A stretch of 64,000 bases of DNA from Bugulina stolonifera. Its lineage: Eukaryota; Bryozoa; Gymnolaemata; Cheilostomatida; Bugulidae. The notes beneath the pieces are model-generated. The model searched no databases and was not told the DNA's origin. It was given only the letters and a program-made list of their open reading frames with translations. A program made the position numbers and the translations under genes. Below, in pieces: positions 24,112 through 36,100 of this stretch. The DNA lies in contig OW285194.1 of assembly GCA_935421135.1 (NCBI GenBank), forward strand, positions 10,563,376 to 10,627,375, written 5' to 3'. Positions within the stretch are counted from its first letter, which is position 1; the number at the start of each line of letters is the position of its first letter.

Positions 24112-25418
24112 ATGGGATTCATCCAAGTTCTTGTAGCTGTGACTTTGGTAGCTGCTGTCAGCTGTACTAAAGATGTGTGCAGTGAGTACACTTATATGTA
24201 TCGTCTGGCAATCCAATCGGATTTAAAACTGTTCAATTACATTCAATGCAATTTAGATTTGAAATACAGGTAATAATGAGCAGTTTTGGAAGTTAGCTAG
24301 AATAGTCTAGAAGATGAAAATAGAAAGTGTATGACTATAGCACAAGAATATAAGGAAACAATGCAATGCAGTATACTGTATTCATTATGCTGTGACAGCT
24401 TTGCTGCTTGGAAATCTTGTAGTATACTTTTTAGTTTCATACAAATCTTTCAATCTCAGACAGCAAACAATTTTGAAATGACCAAATTATTTTCTGAATG
24501 ATTATTCTAGATTTTGAAATTAGCTCTAAAATTACATATTATAAGGATGTTCGAGTATATTATCAGGTAATTAAAAACCAGAATCGATGGCTGAATGATG
24601 ATGTACCATTGTGCTATTGTACATAGCTTTACCAATTCCATGTGGTCTGTTTTAGTTGCAACCAGGTGCAAGAGCCCGGACTACCATTTGAACCCCTACA
24701 CAAGCACCTGCATTAGAATGGTAAAGATAAACAAAGATTACAACGATGCTAAAGCTTACTGCAGAGCTTATGGGGAGAAACTGGCCGTGTTTGACACCCT
24801 GGAATCTCTCAACTTTATGAAGCATCTTAGAAAAACAGCTACAGGTAAATCAAAGGCTCCCAAGACCTCTAAACCTTTAGTTCACCAAATTACAATCATG
24901 TACATGTACATGTACATGTTGACGAAACAATCTATTCATCACATGAAATCAGTGCACAGCATTTTCATTAGTATAACAATCTGAATGTAACTACGGTCAT
25001 AAATGATTTTGCGTAAAATTGTTTAATTGTTTTCCTGAAACTTGATTGGGGAACATAAAGGTAACCTAGCTTAATTCATGAAACTCTGCGAAGGCATTTG
25101 CTCATCAAAACTGCAATTAAGACTTGCACTGCTGTAGCTTCCCCCTTAATTAAGCAGTTGGTTGTTTATTTGGTAGAATTTGTCAATGCAAAGAATGAAG
25201 CTTTCCAATTTGGTGCTAAGAAAACCAACAATGTTTGGAAACACGATGGCAGAATAATTACACCAATCACAAACATGGATTGGGAGCGTAATCAACCAAG
25301 TGGTAATGGAGACTGCCTACTGATGAAAGGAGTACAAACGGACTATAAAGTTGACGACCAGGATTGTCGAAAACCCAACTATTTCCTGTGCGAAGTCAAT
25401 GCCATTCCCGCTTACTAG
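24112..25418 (+). CDS. Secreted C-type lectin, gene F (3 exons)
   Basis: Exons are 24112-24181, 24656-24844 and 25177-25418 (70, 189, 242 nt), giving 166 codons. The signal peptide is MGFIQVLVAVTLVAAVSC. The CTLD has STCIRMVKI, AKAYC, GEKLAVFD, WKHDGRII, NQPSGNGDC, VDDQDC and YFLCE. QPD is replaced by QPS, so this paralog lacks the aspartate of the galactose-type motif. The promoter and first exon are nearly those of gene C, whereas exon 3 groups with gene D. The gene is thus a mosaic. Donors are GTGAGT and GTAAAT; acceptors are TTTTAG and TGGTAG. ATTAAA lies about 150 bp past the stop. Confidence 0.92.
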
Positions 25419-25654
25419 CTAAGCTTTGATTCCCAACCTCTAAAGACCCAGAATAACATGACTCAGAGCTCAAATAACTATGATGACTCAACTTACAAAA
25501 TGAAGAGAATACAACTCTTAGTTCTAAGATTTGCCAAGTATTCGCCACATTACAACACAATTATTATTAAAGTTTCTTACCATTTATTTAGTGAAAATTA
25601 ATGCCTAGAACAATAGGCCACAATACATGTATAGGGATACAGAGGAAAGCAATA

Positions 25655-26200
25655 TTATAGCTGTCTTATATAGTCTAGCCAGATAAAATACTGGACCTAA
25701 CAAAAAAAGGCAGCTACTTGCTGCCAGCACAAAGAAAGCCCATTAAAAGCTTGCACAAATTACCCTACAGCTATCATATTTATATTAGTAAACTCTGTGA
25801 AATCATTTGTTTACTAATGTACTAATTTTATGCAAACAGCTGGAACTCAATAATGTTTCCACAAGACTTAAAAAAAACAGTTGCATATTCTTAAAAAAGT
25901 GTTTTAAGAACTTTGAGTAACTTTGTTATGTCTTCACCAGATTCCTTGGATTGAACCGTCTGAGCATGAACATAGAAATCATAGTAGCATTTTATACTCA
26001 TAAGTAAAATGTATACCATACTATTATCACTAAACAGAGAACTCTATCAGTTAACAGAGTAGCATTCAAAGCAGCACCGAATAGTGCAAGCTGGTCATGT
26101 GTGGGCAAGAGGACACAACTCTGCTTATGGTAGCACAAATGCAACACATCTAAATAAGGAAGGCTGCATTTAGCATAGAAATTACCTACATGTCACAAGC
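25655..26200 (-). mobile_element. TTAA MITE, 5'-truncated diverged copy
   Basis: Same orientation as 28814-29377. Shared blocks: GCCAGATAAAATACTGGACC, GTAAACTCTGTGAAATCATTTG, GGACACAACTCTGCTTATGG and GTAGCACAAATGCAACA. It ends with CATGTCACAAGCGCTTTAAA, a decayed terminal repeat. No coding content. Confidence 0.75.
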
Positions 26201-26846
26201 GCTTTAAACTTACCAATTCAAACATAGTACACTGATTATTAAGAAGCTTATTGTTCACAAAATACTGTCTATTAATGTTCCTGATTTACAATGGGTCAGT
26301 ATGGCACATGATCCTGCACTGTAGTTCATGTAGTTGTACATGTAGATGAACATTGGAGAACATATTCAATCTCTACACAGAATAATAGAAAGAAACGCAC
26401 ATTAGTTGATACACACTACATATTTATATGCACTGTACATACGTGTGCACTTATGAAACATGACATCATGCTCTGTAACATAATTTATGGGTAAGTATAA
26501 CGGTTTAATGGATCCTACATATACATTGATCTCTACATGTATGTAGCTTTTTATTTGTGTACATGCATAGACCTCTAGTATCAACAATAACTGAATGGAG
26601 ACAGCTTGTAATCTGTATTGATCAGATCCTATTTACATTGACCATAATTGTAGGATCTATCTATCAAACAATAGATTGTACAATGTAAGACAATACCTAT
26701 TTAGTAAATCAATTACATTTTATATGTATATGTGCAAGTTTGTATAATATACATACATGTACATGTATAACAGGGCTACACCTGTTTAGTTGATTGTATG
26801 AAAGATAGCGAATTATTTTGATATTAGCGTTGCACATCGTGTACCC

Positions 26847-29800
26847 ATGGTGTCACTATTTTACCGAATATTATTAGTGCTTACTTCTATAACTGTTGGT
26901 ATCATTCTACTCAGTGAATGGACCAATCACAGGCCATGGACTCACCATTCCATAGCTGTTCAGTGAGTAATAGTTAACTGGTATCGTTACCCAATATTCT
27001 ATATAATATGGTTTTGAGGCTTCAAATGTGTACAAGAGTGTTAGTCAAACACAAATTAAAAGCTATATATTATGTACTTTATAAGTATACTCATTTACAA
27101 CATTTTAACTGATAAATCTAAACACACAAGAAGTTTCTGCAAATCATAACCCTTCTAGACTAGTTTGATTATATACATTGTAGATAATAGATATGCATGT
27201 AATATCTCTATCATCTATAACTAAACTGCTCTTCGCCGCTAGTACAACATCATCATACTTTTAGATACCTTTTCAACTCAAAGAAATGCATATCAACTAA
27301 AGAACTAGATGAAAATTCATCGAAACCGTTTTCTCCCAAGCCACTGGCGAGATTTCCCTTCAATTATATTGGTCCTCAAGCTAGATATCTGCTAACACCC
27401 GCAGCTAAAGCTACCCATCTGAGTGCCGTGAGTAAGGAAGAGCTTCACCTGGAGCGTCAGAAACATGTGAAAGAGGTTAGAGGAGTTGTTTACTCTTGAA
27501 ACAGAACAGTTATAATATTGCCAAAGTTCTATTTAAAATGAAAAGTAGAGTACAAGTTTAGTTCTACATTGTAGTACAGGGACTGAGTTCTAGATCATTC
27601 AAACACACCCTGTAAGAAATTGCAGACAGGTGACCTAAGTCTACTAGACAATATTTTATGATCATAACTGCTTGTTCTGACTCAACATATTATGATAAAT
27701 GTCGCTTTCACAGATTCTCTCCCTACTTTTGCTTGAATATATTTATTATATTGTGTAAGAATGTGCAGACAATTTCAACAGGTATGCCATCAGTTGGGTG
27801 CCTCCAGTGGTACAGTATGGAATGGCACCACCTACTACGGGATAGGTATAATCGGACATGGAAACTGTTATTATCTAGATAGTCCGAAGGTCATGATGTG
27901 CAGGATGCCAAAAACAGGCTCTAGAGATTTGATTAGGCTGCTCTGCTCAGCCATGGGAAAGCGCTGCGCTCCAGGTATATTTAAGTAAGTTTGACAACAA
28001 TGAGATTCAGTGAGATTCCGTGAGATTCCGTGAGACTCCATGAGAAGATGAAATAAACACATGTATCTCACATCTGTTGTTCATTTTCTATACAGTGTTA
28101 ATCACATGTGAATCTACAGCGTACTAAAACAATAAATTCTCCGAGCAGTGTGTATACCATTACTGTATGCAGTGATAATGGCTGTGCACGAAGGGTTGTT
28201 CTCTCATGTTCATGTACTTTGTAGACATTTACTTTGCAGTAAAAGGTATTTTATCTTGAAATGGATGGTACGTTGCAATGTATTAAATGTAGGGCTATTA
28301 TCTTGTTAGCCATCTGAAGAAAGCAACAGATAAACAGATGATGGATAGAAAATTTTGGGGGAAATTCTTTTCCTTCAGCACTGTGAGAAACCCTTGGACC
28401 AGGCTGGTTAGTGGATACACTCACAAATTTCTAGAAACTAAAGAATATCTTCAACTTATTAACAAAGAAAAGTGGAGAGAATTTGACAAGTAAGTCAGAA
28501 GAGTTCAAAGTGGAATGGTTAAACATTTGGCAAAATAACAAAAAACTTTTAATACAAAAACGACATTGATTGAAATGATTCCATGAAGTGTATTGCAATT
28601 CATTAATAAATCTTCTCTTACTTAATACATAACATTTATCACTTTAGGTTGCACAGGCAAAACTGGCCATTTAAAGACTTCATAGAAAAGTTTATTTTGT
28701 ACATGTGGAAGCTAAGAGGACCTGCGTACATGGATCAACATTTTAGGCCACAGCATATTTTAGGGTCTTTCTGTACGTTAAAGTACTCCTTTATACGTAA
28801 GTATATTACTTAAAGGGGTTATGCCGCGTGTTTTCAGGTAGCATTAAGACGCACTCAGCTATCTAGTGGCACAACGTATTGAATGCCTAGATACTAGTAC
28901 TGTTAGTTATCCTGTGCTTGCGGCTTCCGGGCTATATCTAGAACAACTAGACCACAACGCAATGTATAGGCATGTAGAATAACGCAATGATAGCCGCTGT
29001 ATACAGTGTGGCCAGATGAAATACCGGACCTACCAATAAAGGCAGCTAATTATTGCCAGGAAAAGTAAAGCCCAGAAAAATTCAAAAACTTGCACAAGTT
29101 ATCCTACTGCTATATTAGTAAATCCTGTAAAATCATTTGTTCACTACAACTGTACTCTTTCTATACAAACAGCTTGAATTCAACAATTTTCTCTATATGA
29201 CATAAAGCACGCAGTTGCGTCTTCATAACAAAGTTGCGTTTAAATCAGCATCGAATAGTGCTAATCAGTCAAGCATGGACAAGAGAACACAACTCTGCTT
29301 ATAGTAGCACAAATGCAATAAACCTAAGTAAGAGATGCTGCTTTGAACATAGACATAAACCACATGTCATAACCCCTTTAAGGTATTGACAGGGGTCATG
29401 CGTGCCAAGGAACAGTGTTTTTATTTTCTCTTTACTTGCAAGTTATTATTATGCTTTCGAAACCTGGTGCTTCCCTCTCCACCTAGAAAAATTTAATCAC
29501 AAATGGCATATTTGGCAACGGTGGTATTAGCAGCAGTTGCAGAGTGCCAAGTCTTCATAACAAATCATGAGGCGTTCATGTACTTATGCGGTAGAGTCCT
29601 AGTATGTACATTGTATAGAAACTACAATATTAAATCTATCTTATTTAGATCCTCTGTTGGCTGTTTCTATGTTCTTTAGTTTGTAAATGAGATAAAGCAT
29701 CGCTAAATTATTTTGCTGCTCCCCAACAGATTATACAGATAGCACTGTCTCGATAGATGTCGCGATGCAGGCTGTGATCACTTACACCTGAATGACCTTG

Positions 29801-30130
29801 TACGTCTACATGCAGTCCGCAAAGGTCAAAGATAAACAAATTCCCCAGTGCATTAGATGTTCTTTTGCAAGAATTATTTACATTTCAGATAAATTTGAAT
29901 ATTCAAACTCTGAAAGAAGAATGTTGCTAAAGCAGTTTGGAGCTGATCCAAGTCAAATTGATGCTATACTTTCAAGAAGCTACACTCAACGAAAATCTTA
30001 TGAGAAGGGGAATAAGACCCAGAACACATACTCTAAGTTATGGGCTACCATAGACTTGGAGACTATAAATCAGCTTAGAACGCTCTATGCTTTGGATATA
30101 AAATTGTTCAATTATCCAAACAGCCCTTAG
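26847..30130 (+). CDS. Golgi carbohydrate sulfotransferase (HNK-1ST/CHST8-14-like, 6 exons)
   Basis: Exons are 26847-26962, 27265-27475, 27782-27984, 28310-28489, 28648-28796 and 29889-30130. All joins keep phase, giving 366 codons. Residues 1-23 form a type II membrane anchor (FYRILLVLTSITVGIILL). CRMPKTG at 149-155 is the 5'-phosphosulfate loop. RNPW at 203-206 lies in the 3'-phosphate-binding motif of PAPS sulfotransferases (Sulfotransfer_2 family). LYALDIKLFNYP is the family's typical C-terminus. It should transfer sulfate from PAPS to a glycan in the Golgi lumen; the sugar acceptor cannot be told. Donor 2 is GTTAGA, weaker than the others. A MITE sits in intron 5. AATAAA is at 30325-30330. 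Confidence 0.85.
28001..28045. repeat. 10-bp tandem repeat in sulfotransferase intron 3
   Basis: About four units of GAGATTCCGT with substitutions, just after the exon 3 donor. No functional signal is apparent. Confidence 0.75.
28814..29377 (-). mobile_element. TTAA MITE, best-preserved copy, inside sulfotransferase intron 5
   Basis: 564 bp flanked by TTAA on both sides (28810-28813 and 29378-29381). Terminal inverted repeats are AGGGGTTATG and CATAACCCCT. TTAA target duplication is the hallmark of piggyBac-type transposases, so this is probably a non-autonomous piggyBac-like MITE. It starts only 17 bp after the end of exon 5 without touching the splice donor. Three other copies lie in the window. 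It encodes no protein. Confidence 0.85.
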
Positions 30131-30179
30131 TATGATCTTAGTCCATTCCAAGCGCTACTGGGGCACATTTACATGTACA

Positions 30180-30660
30180 ATGTACATGTAGAATAGCCAT
30201 GTTAAATCTATTAGATGCATGATTTTCTGTACTGAGCTATGGTACACTTTCAGAAACTGGATAAGTTACGTGCATCACCACTGCACTGCCTGATAATCAG
30301 GTTTGACAAGTTCCACTGGTGATCAATAAAGAGATTCAACATTTAGGTGAATAAATGAGATAAGATTCTAAATCTTTAGTTTATATAGACCATTGAGTCT
30401 ACTCCAGTATGGAGGAAACTTGGGAAACCTGCTGGGATCTACATGTACATATGCTTGTATGTAATCAAACTAACATAACACTTTATATACTTGTACTAAT
30501 CAGAGCAGTGCACTGTAATTATAGTATATCACAGTGTTCATAGTAAAATATAGTCGACATATACATATACAATGTACATCTTCCCTACCACACCCTAAAA
30601 AGAGAAAATCTTTGCAAGTTTAGGTTTTCGTGTTGTATAAATAGCTACATCTAAAATTCT
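30180..30660. repeat. Sulfotransferase 3' flank, copy 1 of a duplicated segment
   Basis: Matches 32455-32950 closely, including AATAAATGAGATAAGATTCT, TAGACCATTGAGTCTACTCC and AGTATGGAGGAAACTTGG. The copy belongs to the same duplication as the exon fragment at 31332-31465. Confidence 0.85.
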
Positions 30661-30685
30661 AAATTGATGTACAGCACTATGTAGT

Positions 30686-31267
30686 AGTCTGTGTGAGCAG
30701 TAACATCATTAGCTACTTGGAGGTTATGTTATTTACCAGACATTCTAGAACTTACACCAAGATACCAGCATACACCATACTTCAGAATTTGCATTCAGCT
30801 CAGTGCAGAATGTCTGCTCCACAACACCTGGGTACAAGCGTACCCTAAATAAAGCCTCTGCTGTCAACCCAGTACACTCATATACACCACTTTAACCAAC
30901 CTAAAATACCATTAACTTACTCATTGAAATTTTTATCACCTTGTGCCCTGGTAGCACCCTGGGAACACTCTAGGCGCACCCTGGTAGCACCCTGGGAGCA
31001 CTCTGGTAGCGCCCTGGGAGCACCTGGGAGCATCCGAGAGCACCCTGGGAGCACTCTGGGAGCACCCTGGGAGAACCATGGGAGCACCCCGGGAGCACCC
31101 TGGAAGCACCCTGGGAGCACTCTGGCATTGTATAGCAGACATTCAGCACTGAGCTGAGTGCAAATTCTGAAGTATGGTGAATGCTGGTATCTTGGTGTAA
31201 GTTCTAGATGGTCTGGTAAATAGCATAACCTACAAGTAGCTAATGATACTACTTCTCACACAGACTG
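30686..31267. mobile_element. Foldback element: ~132-bp inverted repeats around a GC-rich minisatellite
   Basis: The left arm 30686-30818 and right arm 31135-31267 are about 88% complementary over their whole length. Outer ends are AGTCTGTGTGAG and CTCACACAGACT. The centre holds the GC-rich array at 30950-31125. No clear target-site duplication was found. Structure fits a foldback-type or TIR-bearing non-autonomous element. Confidence 0.75.
30950..31125. repeat. GC-rich minisatellite, ~11-12 bp unit
   Basis: About 15 units of CACCCTGGGAG(CA), far more GC-rich than the surroundings. Frames on both strands stay open through it and translate to low-complexity GAPRVLPGCSQ-type repeats, which I do not regard as genes. 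Confidence 0.85.
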
Positions 31268-31331
31268 TGTAAAATTCAATTACGCACCCAATTTCTACAG
31301 TCACTATTTTCTATAATGTGAGGTAGCACAT

Positions 31332-31465
31332 GCTCATGAGAAAGGGAACAAGACCCAGAACACATACTCTAAGTTATGGGCCACTATAGACTTGGAGACT
31401 ATAAATCAGCTTAGAACGCTCTATGCTTTGGATATAAAATTGTTCAATTATCCAAATAGTCATTA
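31332..31465 (+). pseudogene. Duplicated fragment of the sulfotransferase last exon
   Basis: From CATGAGAAAGGGAACAAGAC to the stop codon the sequence repeats the end of exon 6 (30001-30130) nearly base for base, including LYALDIKLFNYP. No upstream part of exon 6 or any other exon accompanies it, and the foldback element lies directly upstream. It is a dead 3' fragment left by tandem duplication. It could still act as an alternative 3' end if spliced to, but no acceptor is evident. Confidence 0.85.
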
Positions 31466-31489
31466 GTACAATTGTAGTCAGTTCCAAGC

Positions 31490-32448
31490 ACTAGGGAGAT
31501 GGAAACAGCAGTGTCTGGGCTCCATACTTAGTTTAGTTGCGCCGGAAGTTTTTTTAAATGTATATATAATTGTGTACTTTTCGCCAGCAGACAGAGTAAT
31601 GTTTCACTCTAGTCTCCGGTCATGCGCTGCCACGTTGAGCTGCTCTATCATTATCTATTTCTTTTTATCGCGTAGGTAATCAAGGTTAGTTAAATAGAAA
31701 ACATATTCTTATTTTAAATGATATATTTAATCAATATATTTGTGCAAGCTCCACTTTATAGTTGCTAGCCATGTAGCTCTAGAGATCATGGATGTACTAT
31801 CATTAACATACACATTGTCAGTTATCAATATGCCGTACAACCTCTAGCAGTTCAATTTAATCAATTTTTCATTAAATCAACGACCTCTTGTAGAATCTGA
31901 TTGTCTTTACTTACATTAAACTAATTAATGTTGCAGACATACGTGTACTACAGGTAGTATATGTACTATAATGAGTTATTGGAGTCCACAATAACATGTA
32001 TCTGCAAATAAGAACTGTAAACAGCTTGATAGCACTTTGGTTAATGTGTTATTATGAGCTAACCATTACCAATATTAAGGTACAGATCTTAAAACGATTT
32101 ATTCTACAAGATCAAACATTGATTACAATATACATGTATAATGAAAATAATAGAGTAGGATAAACTATATTTGTTACTGGTTCAAAATAAGCAAGCCGTA
32201 TAGACAGTGTTGTCTCTGGACAAATCTGTGAGATGGCTGCATTTCACTGTGTTTTAAACTACGAAATGAATATGTCACCGTTATACTACACACACATGTA
32301 AATAAAACATTCTTCTTACTTTATTTGACGTGATGTAATGGGTTACAATAAACACATTTCATTATATCGTAAGTTTTGGTACCAGAAAAAATGACATAGA
32401 TTAATCGACATAACGTAGATAAATCGCAAGACAATATACATTACAAAT
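31490..32448. other. ~950-bp insertion that splits the duplicated sulfotransferase 3' flank
   Basis: In copy 1 the exon is followed by AAGCGCTACTGGGGCACAT and soon by CATGTAGAATAGCC. In copy 2 AAGCACTAGGGAG and CATGTAGAATAGCC are about 950 bp apart. The inserted DNA has no clear terminal repeats or coding frame. It contains one GC-richer stretch (31535-31670) in otherwise AT-rich DNA. Confidence 0.55.
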
Positions 32449-32454
32449 TGCACA

Positions 32455-32950
32455 TCCACATGTAGAATAGCCTTATTAAGTCTATTAGATGAACCATTTT
32501 CTGTACTGAGCTGTAATATACTTTAGGAGATTTAATACGTTAAGTTCACTATTACTCCTGAGAATCAGGTTTGCCAAGTTACACTGGTGATGAATAAAGA
32601 TAGTCAACATTTAGGTGAATAAATGAGATAAGATTCTAAATCTTTAGTTTATATAGACCATTGAGTCTACTCCAGTATGGAGGAAACTTGGCAAACCTGC
32701 TGAAATCTACATGTACATATGCTTGTATGTAATCAAACTAACACAACACTTCATATACTTGTAATTATCAGAATAGTGCAAGCTTTGTAACAAATAACAA
32801 TGGCTAATTATAGCATTTATATCATTACATGTATGTAGTATACATATGCATCTTCCCTACCCACACCCTAAAAATAGAAAGTTTTTGCAAGTTTAGGTTT
32901 TCATCGTTGCTTAAATAGCTAAAAGTCATCCAAAATTCTAGATTGATGTC
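32455..32950. repeat. Sulfotransferase 3' flank, copy 2
   Basis: Near-duplicate of 30180-30660, running to TTCTAAATTGATGT / TTCTAGATTGATGT at the far end. It marks the limit of the tandem duplication. Confidence 0.85.
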
Positions 32951-33158
32951 CTCATCCATATTTCACACGTAATTCTGTTTATGGTTTTATACAGAGATCT
33001 TTATTAATTAGTTATTATTTATTTATCAACAAACTACAAGCTAGCGTTTTCATCAAAGTTAATAACTGAACGTCAACACGAAAAGATCAGATTGTGCCGA
33101 AACCACATGGAAGACCAAAAGCTTCTGTTTCTAGGGTTATAATTGAGGCTTCCCCAGC

Positions 33159-36100
33159 TTAGTGAACGTTCTTTCTAAAACAGTAATCTGTACCATGAAG
33201 TCCTGTGAACTTGCTACATTCCCTAGTATCCTGGTTGAAGTAGAAGCCAGCGCATATCTGATCCTGCGAACACGCCATAGCACACTGTACTCTGTTAGAG
33301 GCTCTCACCATTTCTCCTTTACCACAATAATCACTTTTCGAGTACATGGAACCTAGAAAATAAATGTGTGAATAGTGTACTTTGTAATACTATCATACAG
33401 GCTTTTGGAACATCATAGAGTATGACAAACCTTCAGGCTTTGCTTTTATAACAGAAATCTTATTAGTCACTAGTCATATTACATTACAACATCTCAAGAT
33501 TAAAGCTAGACCTCGCTAATATACTGCAAAGGGACTTGGTGGAAACAGGTACTGGACATTGATAGTAATGAATTAGTTTGTGTACAGATAATTTGCAAAA
33601 CACAGTTTCAATGAGCATTATGTACGTCGCAGAAATGTCTCTATCATCGACACTCATTGTTTAATAGTGATGTTGACTGTGGATATAGCCGTGCACTGTA
33701 GGACAATTAAGACATGTATATAAAGTTGTTTTTATGTAACGTAGCAAAATGTATTATCTGACTCCCATCTGGTGAGACAGATTTATAAATGCTACTATCC
33801 TGCATTATTGTCTAGGTAAAGATATTTCTAATAAACGCAATCAATAAGATGATCTTCATGTTTCCACATAATTTCACTTTGAAGAACTAATGCAATCATA
33901 CAGCGTCTCCTAAAAAACTATTATCTGTCAACAACAGTAGTTAGAGAGTGATAATTCCTATACACAACATGAAAATATGTTCATGCCTGTATGTGTACAG
34001 TAGGTGCCTTCTTCAATTGCTGTTTACCCTGTATTACTGTATTACTGTATTACTGTATTACTGTAATGGTTTCTGTGATTTGGTGCGGTCGTCCTTGGAC
34101 GACTATCGACCCAGAAATGAAGTGCCTATGAGTGGTAATAGGACTTCGCATTACATGAAAGATCGAGCGGTCTCAGTAGCCCAAATACTACCAAAGACGA
34201 CCCATCTGATCTCAAGTCCGACCTTCAGACTATACAATGAAAGAGAGTAGTTCGACCTAGTAGGCGGTTCGCTAAGCGAATGACCTAGTAAAGGGAAGAG
34301 AAAGTCTCTGTATCAAGTATAGATGTGTCTTTATTGAAAGCCAAGTGTAGACTGAGACAATGAACAGTAAAACAGTGCCCTTTATATAGTATAAGGACTT
34401 CCGGCCGACGTGACGTCGGGAAAAGACGACGTGTGGTCGTCCGGAAGTTGCGCAACAAGATGGCCGCCGGAAGCCCGACGGCCGACCCAAAATAGGTCGG
34501 GTTCTACAAAAGTTGCTTATAATGGTCCAATTCATGTACAAAATGAATATCGATGGATTCTGAGAGGTCGGGCCTCTGTACATGGGTATAAAAGGCATTA
34601 AAAGACTTAGATATAATCATATAATCATATACAACAATATAGGAGTAAAGTACAAGCAGATATATACATGTATGCACGCAATAATGAGTGTCAGATGTAA
34701 GATACGACTTGGCGTACCATCACATTACTGCATTACTGTATTACTGTAATACTGGAAGGTAGAGCACAAAACATACCTTGTTGTGAGCTTGAACAGTCTT
34801 CAGTTTCTTCCACGTAATTACAAACAGGTCCGTTCTTTCTTCGCCTTCTTATCATGGTCCTGTTTTGATAGCACTGACCCCAGTTCTGCCACTCAAATGA
34901 TGTGCAGTTTACTACATAGCAAAAATTAATGATTACTACTCTAATTACAATATAGGATTTGCCAACTAGTCATGCGGGTGTGGGAAAAATTTTTTTAAGA
35001 CATGAAGCCACTTTGTAGAAGAATGTATTTAAAGCAATGAGTAAGTACAGTAAATGTCATTATACATGTACATTGTACTGTTTGAAAATGACGCCGAGCA
35101 ACCACACTACATGTACATGTAGGTACATTCTAAATAAAAATTGTTGAAGTCTGCTTACCTTTGAAGGAAGTGACCTGGATAGACTGTGAGTCATACTGAG
35201 GGATGTAGACAGTACCGTTGCTCACCGAAGCCGCAAAAGGAGTTCCAACGAGTCTACACCAATCTAGAATTCTGGCAACACCTGAGGTGCTATTGCTACA
35301 TAGCATTTGAGAGGAGTTTGTCATGTGGTCGACTAGAAAAACCTCTCACTGCTTTCTGTTGGAGACTAAATATACATCAAGTGACAAGAGTGCAAGTGTT
35401 CTTACACCATGAGGCACTTCAGTGTTCCAATACACTTCATACCCATTTGAAGAGTGCTTCAACATCGACAGAAAATCTGTGGACAGTACAAGCAGTTGCT
35501 GAGCATCTCCTGACAGCAGTTCTACATCAGCAATTGTCTGCACGATGTCTGACTTCAGTAAAATTCCTTTTATTTTTCTAGCGTGCTTGTCTACTAGATA
35601 AAGATTACCTGGCACATACTTCACATTTGAAACAGTATTAAATTGGGCCTCGGTTAGCCTATGACCATCTTTATCACCACGTTCTCCACATTGCCCAGCA
35701 AATATTGATACAGTGAGGTTAAGAAGATCCACTTCTTTGAGACAATTGTATAATCTGTCGGTCACAATGAGCGATTTCCTTTCTGGTACATAGACAGCAT
35801 TAAGCCATTCACCAAACAATGGCTTAGGCCCATCACCATTCACAGAACTGTGAAAAAGGGAGAAACGACAATTTAAAATCTTGTATCTAAGAGCTCAACC
35901 AGAACATTTTATATACATACAAGTATATATCTCTTACCTATCGTAGTTTAATTGGCCAATGTATGCCTCCACACTTTCTGCATCAGCGGGTAGCCTGAGA
36001 ATAGAAGAACTAGCGCACAATAAATAATCTCCTTCGTGCACCGGATCATCTAGTAGGCAGCGGAAATTTGCTGTAGAACTACAACTAAAACTACAACAAA

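Noticed and set aside
30917..31157. Proline/alanine/glycine-rich frames on both strands
   Set aside because: Product of the GC-rich minisatellite inside the foldback element.
35325..35345. 17-bp GT-AG mini-intron that would remove the TGA in the NHL gene
   Set aside because: Far too short for a spliceosomal intron, and removal would shift the frame.
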